From: Pectinatus brassicae
GTDB taxonomy: Bacteria > Bacillota > Negativicutes > Selenomonadales > Selenomonadaceae
Reading direction: 5' to 3'
Length of the DNA: 38,535 nt
Assembly (NCBI RefSeq): GCF_014201835.1
Contig: NZ_JACHFH010000026.1
Location: 1 to 38,535 of the forward strand
Shown here in pieces: positions 24,770-34,277 of this stretch (its first letter is position 1; each line of letters starts with the position of its first letter). Position numbers and translations under genes: made by a program. Below the pieces are notes generated by a model that saw only the letters and a list, made by a program, of their open reading frames with translations, had not been told where the DNA came from and did no database searches.

Positions 24770-26527
24770 TTATTTACCTCCCTTAGCAACATCGTAACGA
24801 CGTGGACGTGGTTTAATCAAGGAATGATCGAAATCTCTATAGCTGATTTCAGGTTCATTGCTAGTTGGATTATAAGTTGCGATGGTGGTTTTCAAGAATT
24901 TTTCATCATTACGATCAGGGAATTCTGGTTTAAAGTGAGCACCACGGCTTTCGTCACGCATACGAGCAGCTTTACAAATTACCATAGCATAAATAATCAT
25001 GTTGCGAAGCTGACGAACGAACATAGCTTCCTGGTTAGCCCAATGACTCTTATCACTTACACCGATATTATTCCAACGTTCAAGGATTTCATGCAATCCT
25101 TTCATGCATTCGTCAAGTTCTTTATTTACACGAACAATAGTACATGATTTGTTCATTAAATCACCAAGTTCATGATGAAGTTCATGAGCATTTTCAGTAC
25201 CGTTCATGTCGATGATTTTTTCAAATTCATCTACTGCAGCCTGTTTAGCAGCAGCAACTTGTGCATCGGTTAATTCTTCGCCAATTTCATCGCTTTCTGA
25301 CCAACGAATAGCTTCCGGACCAGAAATAGTACCAGAATAAGCAGCTGAAAGAAGTGAATTTGCACCAAGACGATTAGCACCATGATACTGGTAATCACAT
25401 TCGCCTGAAGCTAAAAGTGCTGGAATATTGGTATTGTGTTTTGTATCAACCCAAATACCACCCATGGAATAATGCACAGAAGGATAAATCTGCATTGGTA
25501 CTTTACGAGGATCATCACCAACGAATTCCGAATACATTTCCAAAATACCGCCAAGTTTACGTTCAAGATATTCAGCAGGAATATGGGAAAGATCCAAATA
25601 AACGCGGTTTTCACCATTGATACCAAGTCCCTGATTTACGCAGACATCATAGATAGCACGAGCTGCGATATCACGAGGTACAAGGTTACCATATGCAGGA
25701 TACATAGTTTCGAGGAAATACCAAGGTTTACCATCTCTATATGTCCATACACGTCCACCTTCACCACGGCAAGCTTCTGACATAAGACGATTTTTATCGC
25801 TGCCAGGAATTGCTGTAGGATGAATCTGGATAAATTCACTGTTACCGATTTCAGCGCCCTGCTGATATACAGCGGAAACTGCTGAACCATTACAGATAGT
25901 TGATGCTGTGCAACGACCAAAGATAACACCAGGGCCACCAGTAGCCAAGATAACAGCATCAGCACGGAATGCTTCAATTTCCATTGAATTCATGTTCTGT
26001 GCAACGATACCACGGCAAACGCCTTTGTCATTTTTAATGATATTGGTGAATTCCCAGAATTCATATTTTTTAACAAGGCCTTTTACTTCCCATTTACGAA
26101 CTTGTTCATCAAGTGCATAAAGAAGCTGCTGACCAGTTGTAGAACCAGCAAATACAGTACGTTTATTTTTCTGTCCGCCGAAGTTACGAAGATCTAAAAC
26201 ACCTTCAGCTGTACGAGTGAACGGAACACCCATACGATCAAACATTTTTATAAGTTTAGGTGCTGTTTCGCACATACCTTTAACAGCGGTCTGATCTGCT
26301 AAAAAGTCACCACCATAAACAGTATCATCAAAATGTTCCCATGTTGTATCGTTTTGTCCTTTTGTGTTCATGCACGCGTTAATACCGCCCTGTGCACACA
26401 AAGAATGTGAACGTTTTACAGGACAATACGAAAATAATTTTACTTCGCCGCCTGCTTCGCAAATTTTAATAGTCGCCATAAGACCGGATAAACCGCCGCC
26501 GACAACAATTATATTCTTTTTACTCAC
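24770..26527 (-). CDS. sdhA: Fumarate reductase / succinate dehydrogenase flavoprotein subunit
   Basis: This 585-residue catalytic subunit reduces fumarate or oxidises succinate at the inner face of the membrane. The dinucleotide fold VVGGGLSGL is at 8-16. The covalent FAD histidine is H41 in RSHSLCAQGG. The active-site stretch is SEACRGEGG, with HPTAIPG before it, and a late FAD-binding segment is GANRLGANSLLSA. The start is GTG 26527, with AAGGAGAG ahead. Subunit order C-A-B matches Bacillus/Wolinella type enzymes with a dihaem anchor. In this anaerobic setting fumarate reduction is the more likely direction. Confidence 0.97.
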   Translation of the reverse strand: MSKKNIIVVGGGLSGLMATIKICEAGGEVKLFSYCPVKRSHSLCAQGGINACMNTKGQNDTTWEHFDDTVYGGDFLADQTAVKGMCETAPKLIKMFDRMGVPFTRTAEGVLDLRNFGGQKNKRTVFAGSTTGQQLLYALDEQVRKWEVKGLVKKYEFWEFTNIIKNDKGVCRGIVAQNMNSMEIEAFRADAVILATGGPGVIFGRCTASTICNGSAVSAVYQQGAEIGNSEFIQIHPTAIPGSDKNRLMSEACRGEGGRVWTYRDGKPWYFLETMYPAYGNLVPRDIAARAIYDVCVNQGLGINGENRVYLDLSHIPAEYLERKLGGILEMYSEFVGDDPRKVPMQIYPSVHYSMGGIWVDTKHNTNIPALLASGECDYQYHGANRLGANSLLSAAYSGTISGPEAIRWSESDEIGEELTDAQVAAAKQAAVDEFEKIIDMNGTENAHELHHELGDLMNKSCTIVRVNKELDECMKGLHEILERWNNIGVSDKSHWANQEAMFVRQLRNMIIYAMVICKAARMRDESRGAHFKPEFPDRNDEKFLKTTIATYNPTSNEPEISYRDFDHSLIKPRPRRYDVAKGGK

Positions 26528-26559
26528 GTAGCTCTCTCCTTATTTATAATAAAATCTAA

Positions 26560-27180
26560 TCAGTGCATTTTATATGATATCATAAATGCGATAGTAACGA
26601 GGGATAATAATAGACAAACAAGCATCATTACTCTGCTGATAAATGTTTGAATACGAGGGCCTTTAGCGATACCCCAGGTCATGCATAAGGTTGTTACACC
26701 ATTGCAGAAATGGAATATTGCAGCGATCATACCAACAAGATAGAAAATGAACCACCCTGCATTATTAAACATCTGATCTAATAATTCGTAAGAAATAGGG
26801 GTGCCGCCACCTTTAGTGAAGATACGTAAATCAACTACATGAATTATTAAGAATACAAAAAGAAAAATAGCTGTCCATCTTTGCAAAGCAAACTGCCAAT
26901 TGCGTACATAACCATATTGAGCTGGATTATTTTTAGCCTGTAAAGTGATATATAAACCATAGAGCATATGGAATAAGAATGGAATAGCAAGACCAAAAAT
27001 TTCAATTACCAGCATAATATCATGCGGTATAAGAGCAATTCTGCCAATAGCTTCGTTAAAAGCAGCAGGACCTCCAATAGCCTCCGCATTAGTCAAAATA
27101 TGTTCTAATAGGAACAATCCCATAGGAACAATCCCGCAAATTGAATGCAGTCGACGAATGTAAAATGTTACATTGAACAT
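26560..27180 (-). CDS. sdhC: Succinate dehydrogenase/fumarate reductase cytochrome b558 subunit
   Basis: This 206-residue membrane anchor has five hydrophobic segments. Histidines H27, H71, H114 and H157 lie in the helices at the spacing of the four haem ligands of B. subtilis SdhC and Wolinella FrdC, so two b haems are expected. It would take electrons from menaquinol. AGGAGG lies ahead of ATG 27180. It follows the fumarase beta gene after about 100 bases that contain a hairpin. Confidence 0.95.
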   Translation of the reverse strand: MFNVTFYIRRLHSICGIVPMGLFLLEHILTNAEAIGGPAAFNEAIGRIALIPHDIMLVIEIFGLAIPFLFHMLYGLYITLQAKNNPAQYGYVRNWQFALQRWTAIFLFVFLIIHVVDLRIFTKGGGTPISYELLDQMFNNAGWFIFYLVGMIAAIFHFCNGVTTLCMTWGIAKGPRIQTFISRVMMLVCLLLSLVTIAFMISYKMH

Positions 27181-27234
27181 TATGAACCTCCTAATTATTT
27201 ACTCCCGTGTGGGAAATTTTAAAATAAGAAATCG

Positions 27235-27264
27235 CCAATAGCAAATAATCATATTTGCTATTGG
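27235..27264 (-). promoter_or_regulatory. Hairpin between fumarase and cytochrome b genes
   Basis: CCAATAGCAAAT (27235-27246) and ATTTGCTATTGG (27253-27264) are exact complements around six bases. There is no T-tract on the minus strand, so partial termination or mRNA processing within the operon is more likely than a full stop. Confidence 0.6.
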
Positions 27265-27282
27265 TTTTCCTAATTAACAAAA

Positions 27283-27840
27283 TTAAAGTTTACGATAAGG
27301 TTTTTGACCTATTTCATAAAAATTATTTCCTTCGGAATCGATAACTACGATTGCCGGAAAATCTTCAACAGTAAGTGCAGCAAGTGCTTCTGGACCAAGT
27401 TCAGGATAAGCAATTACTTCATATTTTTTTACAGATTTAGCAATAAATGCTGCAGCACCGCCAACAGCGGCAAAATATGTTACACCATTTTTTTTCATGG
27501 ACTCAATAACTTCAGGTTCACGGGAACCTTTACCAATCATGCCTTTTATACCTTGATCAAGCATCGTAGGTGTATAAGCATCCATACGACCTGCTGTTGT
27601 AGGTCCGCAGGAACCGATTGGATCACCAGGTTTTGCTGGTGTAGGTCCTAAATAATAAACAATTTGATCATGCCAGTCAATCGGAAGTTTTTCTCCTCTT
27701 GCCAAAGCTTCAGTCATAACTTTATGAGCAGCATCACGTGCACTATAAATAACACCGCTTATCAATACACTCTGTCCTACTTTAAGTTTACGGGAATCTT
27801 CTTCAGTAAGAGGTGTCGTAATACGAATTTTTTCAGCCAT
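27283..27840 (-). CDS. Fumarate hydratase class I, beta (C-terminal) subunit
   Basis: This 185-residue subunit starts at ATG 27840; AGGAGG lies 10 bases ahead, and the longer frame up to 27894 overlaps the alpha gene without a site. It carries the swivel domain: GSCGPTTAGRMD binds substrate, and GKGSREPEVIESMKKNG is also typical. With the alpha subunit it interconverts fumarate and malate. Class I enzymes carry an oxygen-sensitive 4Fe-4S cluster, which fits an anaerobe. It is 22 bases downstream of the alpha gene. Confidence 0.95.
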   Translation of the reverse strand: MAEKIRITTPLTEEDSRKLKVGQSVLISGVIYSARDAAHKVMTEALARGEKLPIDWHDQIVYYLGPTPAKPGDPIGSCGPTTAGRMDAYTPTMLDQGIKGMIGKGSREPEVIESMKKNGVTYFAAVGGAAAFIAKSVKKYEVIAYPELGPEALAALTVEDFPAIVVIDSEGNNFYEIGQKPYRKL

Positions 27841-27862
27841 TATTAAGTTTCCTCCTAAAATA

Positions 27863-28705
27863 TTATAATTCACGTTTGCTGTGACGAGTTGCATGACAGC
27901 AAATGGTTACTGCGACAGGTAAGCCGGCAATATGAGTAGGACCCCATTCAACATTTACAGCAAGTGCTGAGGTTGTACCACCAAGCTGTGGTCCGATACC
28001 TGTTTTGTTAATCATTTCTAAAAGGTCTTCTTCAAGCTTTGCATAATCAGGATGTGCATTACGCTGAGTCAATGGACGAAGAAGTGCTCTTTTAGAGTAA
28101 TATGCAGCCTTATCCATTGTGCCGCCGATACCAACACCAACAACCATTGGTGGGCATGGGTTACAACTAGCATGTAAAATAATATCCAGAACAGCTTTTT
28201 TTACACCTTCAACACCATCAGCTGGTACCAGCATTTTGATGTCTGATTTATTTTCACTGCCGAAACCTTTTGGTTCGATTTCAATTTTTAATTTATCACC
28301 AGGAACCATTTCAGTATAAATAATACCTGGAGTATTATTTTGTGTATTCTTTCTGTCGAATAATGGCTCAGCAACTACTGATTTTCTTAAGTAGCCTTCA
28401 GTATAACCTTTGGCAATACCAGCGTTGATAGCATCATTAAGACTGCCGCCTTCAATATGAAGGTCCTGTCCAACTTCAACAAATACAATTGTCATGCCAG
28501 TATCCTGGCAGATAGGGCGATCTTCAGCTTTTGCAATTTCTGCGTTCTTGATTATCTGATCAAGGACATCACGACCAACCGGAGATTCTTCGGTTTCTCT
28601 TCCTTTTTTTAATGCTTGATAAACATCTTCAGGCAAATAATAAGCAGCTTCTTTACACATCTGTGCAACTGCTTCTGTAATTTGTTCTACCTGTATAGTA
28701 CGCAT
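27863..28705 (-). CDS. Fumarate hydratase class I, alpha (N-terminal) subunit
   Basis: This 280-residue Fe-S subunit has cluster cysteines in PICQDTG (C66), HASCNPCPP (C181/C184) and near the end in TICCHATRH (C269/C270). The GVGIGGTMDKAAY segment is also characteristic. L-tartrate dehydratase is the closest alternative, but the adjacent fumarate reductase genes favour fumarase. It is the first gene of a five-gene C4-dicarboxylate operon. AGGAGGG lies ahead of ATG 28705. Confidence 0.95.
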   Translation of the reverse strand: MRTIQVEQITEAVAQMCKEAAYYLPEDVYQALKKGRETEESPVGRDVLDQIIKNAEIAKAEDRPICQDTGMTIVFVEVGQDLHIEGGSLNDAINAGIAKGYTEGYLRKSVVAEPLFDRKNTQNNTPGIIYTEMVPGDKLKIEIEPKGFGSENKSDIKMLVPADGVEGVKKAVLDIILHASCNPCPPMVVGVGIGGTMDKAAYYSKRALLRPLTQRNAHPDYAKLEEDLLEMINKTGIGPQLGGTTSALAVNVEWGPTHIAGLPVAVTICCHATRHSKREL

Positions 28706-28744
28706 ATAAACCCTCCTAGAATATTAATATCCCCAATGAGATAA

Positions 28745-28773
28745 ATGTTATCATATTTTTAAATTGCTTTCAA
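28745..28773 (-). promoter_or_regulatory. Promoter of the fumarase-fumarate reductase operon
   Basis: On the minus strand TTGAAA (28773-28768), a 17-base spacer and TAACAT (28750-28745). The leader is about 35 bases. Confidence 0.6.
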
Positions 28774-28806
28774 GCCTTTAACGACAAGTATTTGCAGATT
28801 TTAAAG

Positions 28807-28821
28807 GTGAAACCGATTCAC
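28807..28821. promoter_or_regulatory. Inverted repeat upstream of the fumarase promoter
   Basis: GTGAA-ACCGA-TTCAC is a 5-5-5 palindrome centred about 40 bases upstream of the -35 box. Position and form suit an activator site. It is close to, but not the same as, the CRP/FNR pattern (one base too wide) or a cre site (only one half fits). Confidence 0.4.
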
Positions 28822-28874
28822 ATTTTTCTTCTATAATATTTATAATAGCTCTAAGGTGCGATAAATATAAAATA

Positions 28875-29360
28875 TCATGTCATTAGATATTTTTTCAGCT
28901 CAATAAAATTTTTATTTTCTGAAATCTCAATAATGGCAAAACTGCCATATTTGCCATCACGTGGCAAGGCCACACTGCCGGGATTCAAAAACAGTTGTGT
29001 ATTTACTCTCTTCTCTGAATAAACATGACTGTGCCCATAAATAATTATATCGGCTTTATTATCAGCAGTCACTTCCCGCAGGATATCAACGCCCCATTTC
29101 ACCTGATACTTATGACCATGTGTCAGCCAAATTTTTTTCCCGGCAGTATATATATATTCATCCTCTGGTATATCAGGACACATCCAGTCACCATTACCAG
29201 CTACCTTTATAACTTTTGTTCCCGTTAAATTTTCAAGCTCTACAGCATCCTGCACATAATCACCGGCATGCAGCCATAAGTCTAATTTGCCGGCCATTTG
29301 AGCTGCCTTTCTTATTGCTCCAATGCTGCCATGGCTGTCACTTACAACACCAATTTTCAT
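28875..29360 (-). CDS. YfcE/MJ0936-type metallophosphoesterase
   Basis: This 161-residue phosphodiesterase of the small calcineurin-like group shows the metal ligands in order: SDSHG at the N-terminus, HAGDYV, AGNGDW (GNGD), THGHKY and YGHSHV. It corresponds to B. subtilis YsnB by size and by position after rph and rdgB. Its ATG overlaps the rdgB stop codon (ATGA). The substrate in vivo is unknown. Confidence 0.92.
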   Translation of the reverse strand: MKIGVVSDSHGSIGAIRKAAQMAGKLDLWLHAGDYVQDAVELENLTGTKVIKVAGNGDWMCPDIPEDEYIYTAGKKIWLTHGHKYQVKWGVDILREVTADNKADIIIYGHSHVYSEKRVNTQLFLNPGSVALPRDGKYGSFAIIEISENKNFIELKKYLMT

Positions 29361-29947
29361 AATAAATACTCCGCCAGTAATACTTTCATTTTTTTTATGG
29401 CCAGTCCTCTGTGACTTACAGCATTTTTTTCTGCCAATGTCATTTGTGCCATAGTTTTATCTTTAATGTAAAAATAAGGGTCATAGCCAAAACCATTTGT
29501 GCCCTGCGCCTGTAATTTTATGCTGCCTTCGCAGCTGCCATCAGCCTGTAGTATCTTGCCATCCACATCATGAAAAACAAGCACACATTTATAACGGGCT
29601 GATGATTCACTTACCTGTTTTTTTCTTATTTCCTCAATCATTTTATTATTATTATCTGCATCGGTTGCCTGCTCGCCGGCAAATCTTGCTGAATATACTC
29701 CCGGCTTTTTATCAAGAATATCAATTTCAAGTCCTGAATCATCAGCAATACAGGCCGCACCTGTTTTTTCACTATAAAACTTTGCTTTTATTAAAGCATT
29801 TTCGGCAAAAGTACTACCGTCTTCTACAGCCTCGGGCAAAGCAGGAAATTCTGCTAAGGATTTTATATTTACTGGCAAATCAGCAAAAGCATCTATTAAT
29901 TCCTTTATTTTCCCTTTATTTTTAGTTGCAATAATTATCGTTTTCAT
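29357..29947 (-). CDS. rdgB: XTP/dITP diphosphatase (RdgB/HAM1)
   Basis: This 196-residue house-cleaning pyrophosphatase removes deaminated purine nucleotides. Motifs seen are ATKNKGKIKE near the N-terminus, the active-site ADDSGLEID, PGVYSARFAG, and the FGYDPYF and AEKNAVSHRG segments. Its ATG lies one base after the rph stop codon, so the two are translated together, as in the rph-ysnA pair of B. subtilis. Confidence 0.97.
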   Translation of the reverse strand: MKTIIIATKNKGKIKELIDAFADLPVNIKSLAEFPALPEAVEDGSTFAENALIKAKFYSEKTGAACIADDSGLEIDILDKKPGVYSARFAGEQATDADNNNKMIEEIRKKQVSESSARYKCVLVFHDVDGKILQADGSCEGSIKLQAQGTNGFGYDPYFYIKDKTMAQMTLAEKNAVSHRGLAIKKMKVLLAEYLL

Positions 29948-29948
29948 A

Positions 29949-30695
29949 TTATGGTTCCCTGCCTATTCTCCAGCCAAGATAATTGCCTAAAATATCTTTT
30001 TGATATGATATCAGCTCGTCAATACCGCTTTCTGCTGTTGCTAAAAGTCCTGTCAGCTGCTTATGGGAAAATGGATGTTCTTCACCAGTTCCCTGAATCT
30101 CAACAAAATCTCCATTACCAGTCATGACAACATTCATATCAACAGCCGCTTTACTATCTTCTTCATAGCATAAATCAAGAATAATCTCATCTTTATCACT
30201 GACACCAACGCTGATTGCCGCTAAAAAGTCTTTAACAGGAAATACTGTCTGCGGATCATAAATCGTTTCTAAAGCATCAACCAATGCAATAAAAGCACCG
30301 GTAATCGATGCTGTTCTGGTTCCACCATCGGCTTGTATTACATCACAGTCAATCATAATGCTTTTTTCGCCCAATGCCTTTAAATCCATTACACTGCGCA
30401 AGCTTCGCCCAATCAGACGCTGTATTTCCTGGGTACGGCCACTTACCTTACCGCGTGTTACTTCACGAGCTACACGAGTCTCAGTTGCTCCCGGCAGCAA
30501 TGAATACTCTGCTGCCAGCCAGCCTGAGCCAGTCCCGCGTAAAAACTTTGGTACCTTCGGCTGGATTGTTGCCGTACAAATTACTTTTGTATCGCCAAAC
30601 TCCACTAAAACCGAGCCTGCCGGATGTTTTAAATAATGTCTTGTTATATTTACCTTACGCAGTTCATCATTGCTGCGTCCATCTAATCTTGCCAT
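29949..30695 (-). CDS. rph: Ribonuclease PH
   Basis: This 248-residue phosphorolytic 3'-5' exoribonuclease trims tRNA 3' ends. It has the family N-terminus [11 protein letters not shown], then [18 protein letters not shown], the phosphate site region [14 protein letters not shown], and [27 protein letters not shown] lies ahead of ATG 30695. It starts the rph-rdgB-yfcE block; a repeat-filled gap separates it from the upstream genes. Confidence 0.97.
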   Translation of the reverse strand: MARLDGRSNDELRKVNITRHYLKHPAGSVLVEFGDTKVICTATIQPKVPKFLRGTGSGWLAAEYSLLPGATETRVAREVTRGKVSGRTQEIQRLIGRSLRSVMDLKALGEKSIMIDCDVIQADGGTRTASITGAFIALVDALETIYDPQTVFPVKDFLAAISVGVSDKDEIILDLCYEEDSKAAVDMNVVMTGNGDFVEIQGTGEEHPFSHKQLTGLLATAESGIDELISYQKDILGNYLGWRIGREP

Positions 30696-30994
30696 AGAAT
30701 CCCCCTAAATGTCACTGTTCTTATGTTTTAATAACTTACTATATGCTTTACTTAATGTCGTGTATATCATATGCAAAACATTGAAAAACCTAACCCTTCC
30801 GACTTGACTTCGTCAAGCCACCTTCCCTATGCTGTAGTTCTTAGTGCTTTAGCACTTTAGAAATACAGTACACACCGTGCAGGGACGGCTTTAAACCAAT
30901 TGCTTAACTAATAGGCTCCCCTCTAGGGTAGCTGGCGGCAAAGCCGACTGAGGGGTTAAACGTCAAATATATTATTAACCTACTCAATAATACA
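30696..30994. repeat. Intergenic palindromic repeat locus 1
   Basis: Module A (30790-30892) begins ACCCTTCCGACTTGAC-TTCGTCAAG and contains an inner hairpin with TGCTTTAGCA-type arms (30832-30870). Module B (30914-30957) is GGCTCCCCT...GCTGGCGGCAAAGCCGAC...AGGGG. Both modules recur at 37611-37852. CTTGACGAAGTCAAG-like and CGGCAAAGCCG-like arms make each a palindrome. Such repeats are found scattered in intergenic DNA of many Firmicutes. There is no ORF. Confidence 0.85.
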
Positions 30995-32137
30995 TCATAC
31001 TATTATAAATAAAGTTATCTCGGGTGGGCAGCCCAATCTGAATGGGAACCAGCTGCCAGCGCCAGTACTCACATAACCATATTTATCATTATCTTTGAAC
31101 ATTCCCCGCACATATTTAAACCCCGGAAAAACGGGCTGTCCCAATATTCCAATCTGCCCGCCATGAGTATGACCAGTAAGTGTTAAATCAATATTATTGG
31201 CAAATCCATTATCGATAAAATCGGAATGATGAGCTAGTAATATTTTAATGGAATTTTCTGGTACTTGCTGCATAGCAGTGTCCATATATTGCTTAGCCTG
31301 TTGGCTAAAAATCCGTCTGTCGTGCGGATAGTCAACTCCCAGCAAACAGAGCTCACTATTTTTCTTATGTATAACAATATTATCATTTTGCAATAATCTA
31401 ATTGAAGTTTTTGCTAAATTCGCTCTTATCGCTGTGATATCGCGAAAATATTCATGATTACCCCAGCAATAATAAATACCATAGGTAAATTTATCATTAT
31501 AGCTGTCTACAATAGAAATTGCCTGTTTATTAAGCCTGTCATCATCAAATATATCACCGGTTATTGCCAAAACATCAGCGTGCATTCCAGCCAGTCGTTC
31601 CAAGGTCTCGCGCAGCTTGTCCATAGTAAAATAACTGCCAATATGTACATCCGTCAAATGAGCGATTTTCAGTCCGGCAAAATCCCCAGCCTGTTTTATT
31701 TTTACTGTATGATTTTTAACAACAATGTCACTGCTTTCCAGCACGCTGCCATACAGGACAGCCCCTTCTACCGGCAGAAGCAAGGTCTGTGCCAAAAACT
31801 TGCGTCTTGATATGTCCACTGGTTTAGCCGCATGAGTTCTTGTCCATAAATCTAACAAATAAAAAAACACTTTAGCTAAAACATAAAACGCTGATAAAAA
31901 TATTTCTGATACAAAGCAAATAATTATCAGTCGCTGGCTTAATGACAATAATGGAAATTGCAATGGTAAAAATTTTGTTACGTATAAAAAAACCAGTAAT
32001 AGTGCATTAACAGCAAATATTTTTAAATATATATTTCTCCTTATCAAGCGCGGATTAATTGTTCTGAGCAATCGCGCAAATAATAGAGAGAATACTATAA
32101 ATGTCGTTATTACACTCATTATAAATATATAAAACAT
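30995..32137 (-). CDS. Membrane-anchored metallophosphoesterase (YkuE-like)
   Basis: In this 380-residue protein, three hydrophobic segments (about 1-24, 40-60 and 70-95) are followed by RRKFLAQ (a weak twin-arginine look). The calcineurin-like domain (about 155-375) has ligands in HLTDVHIG, ITGDIFDD, WGNHEYF, LAHHSDF and TGHTHGGQIG. It probably acts on a phospho-substrate at the outer face of the membrane, as in YkuE-like enzymes; the substrate is unknown. GGGGGAAA precedes ATG 32137. Confidence 0.88.
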   Translation of the reverse strand: MFYIFIMSVITTFIVFSLLFARLLRTINPRLIRRNIYLKIFAVNALLLVFLYVTKFLPLQFPLLSLSQRLIIICFVSEIFLSAFYVLAKVFFYLLDLWTRTHAAKPVDISRRKFLAQTLLLPVEGAVLYGSVLESSDIVVKNHTVKIKQAGDFAGLKIAHLTDVHIGSYFTMDKLRETLERLAGMHADVLAITGDIFDDDRLNKQAISIVDSYNDKFTYGIYYCWGNHEYFRDITAIRANLAKTSIRLLQNDNIVIHKKNSELCLLGVDYPHDRRIFSQQAKQYMDTAMQQVPENSIKILLAHHSDFIDNGFANNIDLTLTGHTHGGQIGILGQPVFPGFKYVRGMFKDNDKYGYVSTGAGSWFPFRLGCPPEITLFIIV

Positions 32138-32218
32138 TTGATTTCCCCCTATATAATTATAACAAAATAATAAAATAGTGCCAGACAGATGCCGGCACCA
32201 TTTATATAATATATATTT

Positions 32219-32875
32219 TTATTTACTTTGCTGATACTGTTTAAAATTCTTAATTATAACAATAGGTGTCTTTTGTGAAGCATTGCCAAAAGGATTATCG
32301 AGCAGTAATTTGGCAACTGTGTCGCCATCAGTCCCATCAGTAATACCTACTATACGGGAACGCTTTAAATCATTGACATCAGCAATAACTGCTCCAAAAC
32401 AGCGCAAACGCTGTTTCAGCTTATTTACAACTTCCTGCGGATTTTGTGGCCCGTAGACAATACATTTATCAAAAGGCGGCATCGTCCCTGTTACATCATC
32501 GATAAGTGCGGCCTGTTCGCCACCCCATTTATAAAAGAGTCCGTTTTGTCCGATAAGCTTACCTAAAAATCCCAAAAACAGGGCAAATGCCACACGCCAT
32601 TTCCCTTCTACATCCATCAGTGACTGCATGCCATGTGGACTGGCAAGACTGCCATAATCAGGAATAAAGCGACAGCAGAACAAGGCCAGCTTGGAAATCT
32701 TTAAATCTTCCGGACGAACAAAGCGTTTCTGCGTAATAGCAACAACACTTTCTGCCACTGATATTATATCATTTTCCGTAATTTTATCCTTGGTGTACTT
32801 TTCGATTGTATCAACAATATTATCTTTTTCGGTTAATATTCTTGTGGGTACTGGAATTATTTCAACTTCATGCAT
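32219..32875 (-). CDS. CofE-like protein (F420-0:gamma-glutamyl ligase family)
   Basis: This 218-residue protein resembles the ligase that adds glutamate to coenzyme F420. Family features are the N-terminal [35 protein letters not shown] and [18 protein letters not shown]-type segment (DVNDLKR). No F420 synthesis gene is nearby, and most Firmicutes lack F420, so the substrate is probably something else. GAAGGTGA precedes ATG 32875. It lies between a conserved unknown and the phosphoesterase in a tight minus-strand series. Confidence 0.8.
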   Translation of the reverse strand: MHEVEIIPVPTRILTEKDNIVDTIEKYTKDKITENDIISVAESVVAITQKRFVRPEDLKISKLALFCCRFIPDYGSLASPHGMQSLMDVEGKWRVAFALFLGFLGKLIGQNGLFYKWGGEQAALIDDVTGTMPPFDKCIVYGPQNPQEVVNKLKQRLRCFGAVIADVNDLKRSRIVGITDGTDGDTVAKLLLDNPFGNASQKTPIVIIKNFKQYQQSK

Positions 32876-32892
32876 ATTTTCACCTTCTTTAT

Positions 32893-33429
32893 TTAATCTG
32901 CAAGTTCTACGTTCATAAGTTTAGCAATTTTAGCTGCCGGCAATACAAGTCTGTGCTTAGATAATGAAGCTTCATGGCGGGCTGTATGCTGATAAACAAC
33001 ATCAACCGGCACATCAACTATATGTGGAATAATTCCATTTAGCATTTCATTATGACGCGCTGTTAATTCTATCTTTACCATGATTTTTATTTTTTCGAAT
33101 TTTTGGATGAGTACTGCTTCAAAATAATCATCTTCACGCGGACTGCCTAAAAGCTCTGCCTTAGCGCGAACTTCTACTTTATCGAACTGTTCATAAGGAA
33201 GCTGTGAGCGAACAAAACAATCCATTATCGTTGCACATTGCTTGCCTTCATTGGCTATTTCAATCTCCGTCGTAAATACAGCCTTATTGTCAGTACTGCT
33301 TTCTAATACAAACGGTGTATGTTTGTCAATTTTGAATTTTATATCAGCATCGCCAATTTTTTCCCAGGCCAAATACACCAGGCCGGCAATTACCAATAAG
33401 ACAATAACTATTATGCCTAATATTTCCAT
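32893..33429 (-). CDS. Unknown single-pass membrane protein
   Basis: This 178-residue protein has one N-terminal membrane helix ([20 protein letters not shown], 1-20) followed by a probable beta-rich domain of about 150 residues outside or at the membrane. It has alternating charged and hydrophobic residues and no cysteine motif or catalytic signature. GGGGGTAG lies ahead of ATG 33429, and the murI stop is 14 bases upstream. It is probably co-transcribed with murI and the CofE-like gene. I do not recognise a family. Confidence 0.75.
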   Translation of the reverse strand: MEILGIIVIVLLVIAGLVYLAWEKIGDADIKFKIDKHTPFVLESSTDNKAVFTTEIEIANEGKQCATIMDCFVRSQLPYEQFDKVEVRAKAELLGSPREDDYFEAVLIQKFEKIKIMVKIELTARHNEMLNGIIPHIVDVPVDVVYQHTARHEASLSKHRLVLPAAKIAKLMNVELAD

Positions 33430-33443
33430 TAAACTACCCCCAA

Positions 33444-34253
33444 TTAACTAAAATCTTCCAAATTTATTTTATTTACAACAGGATGCTGTACTTTCACAAC
33501 AGTTTCAACCATATCTTTAGCATGATCTAGTGATGATGAGAAGAAAAATTCCAGTTCCCCTGTCGCTGCTTTAGGCTGCAATAAATCCATCTGCTTTAAA
33601 ACCTGTTTAGTATTTTTTGCTGTATTAACTGCTGGATCAATCAAAGTAACCGCATCACCTAAATACTTACTGATTTCCTGTTTTATTATTGGGTAATGGG
33701 TACAACCCAATATAAGTGATTCAATATTTTTGCCAGAAAAAACCTGCATATAACTTTTTATTTTTTCATCAATGATGTTATCATCAATATGACCAGCTTC
33801 AATAAGCGGCACAAAATCTGAGCAGGCCAATGTTGTTAATGATATATTTTTTTCTATAGTTGCTGCTACTTCGCGGTGAAAATTCTTTTTTATGGTTGCT
33901 TCCGTAGCAATTACGCCAATATTTTTATGGGGTGCATATTTCAAAGCCTCTGCTACAGCTGTATCCATTGGTATAACTGGATAAGGCAGCTTGTCTTTAA
34001 TAAGCTCATACCCCCATGAAGTCATGGTATTACAAGCAAATACTGCCATTTTTACTTTTTGGGCTGTGAAAAAATTTAGGAATTGCTTCATAAATCCTAT
34101 TATCTGCTCTGGACGCCTTGGACCATAAGGCATTCTTTTTAAGTCACCAACATAAATAATATTTTCATTTGGCAAAAGATCATGCAACTGCTTTACAACT
34201 GTAAGTCCGCCCGAACCTGAATCAAAAACACCAATAGGTGCATCTATCTGCAT
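33444..34253 (-). CDS. murI: Glutamate racemase
   Basis: This 269-residue enzyme starts at ATG 34253; GGAGAG lies 7 bases ahead, against 4 for the TTG at 34256. It makes D-glutamate for peptidoglycan. The GVFDSGSGGLTV segment holds the first catalytic region, VFACNTMTSWG has one catalytic cysteine and LGCTHYP the other. In B. subtilis racE heads the cluster that includes rph, ysnA and ysnB; the same set occurs here with extra genes inserted. Confidence 0.96.
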   Translation of the reverse strand: MQIDAPIGVFDSGSGGLTVVKQLHDLLPNENIIYVGDLKRMPYGPRRPEQIIGFMKQFLNFFTAQKVKMAVFACNTMTSWGYELIKDKLPYPVIPMDTAVAEALKYAPHKNIGVIATEATIKKNFHREVAATIEKNISLTTLACSDFVPLIEAGHIDDNIIDEKIKSYMQVFSGKNIESLILGCTHYPIIKQEISKYLGDAVTLIDPAVNTAKNTKQVLKQMDLLQPKAATGELEFFFSSSLDHAKDMVETVVKVQHPVVNKINLEDFS

Positions 34254-34277
34254 CAATTTCTCTCCATTCAGTATTAT

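Noticed and set aside
28807-28821. Catabolite-response (cre) site before the fumarase operon
   Set aside because: Only the right half matches the cre pattern, so it is kept only as an unassigned palindrome.
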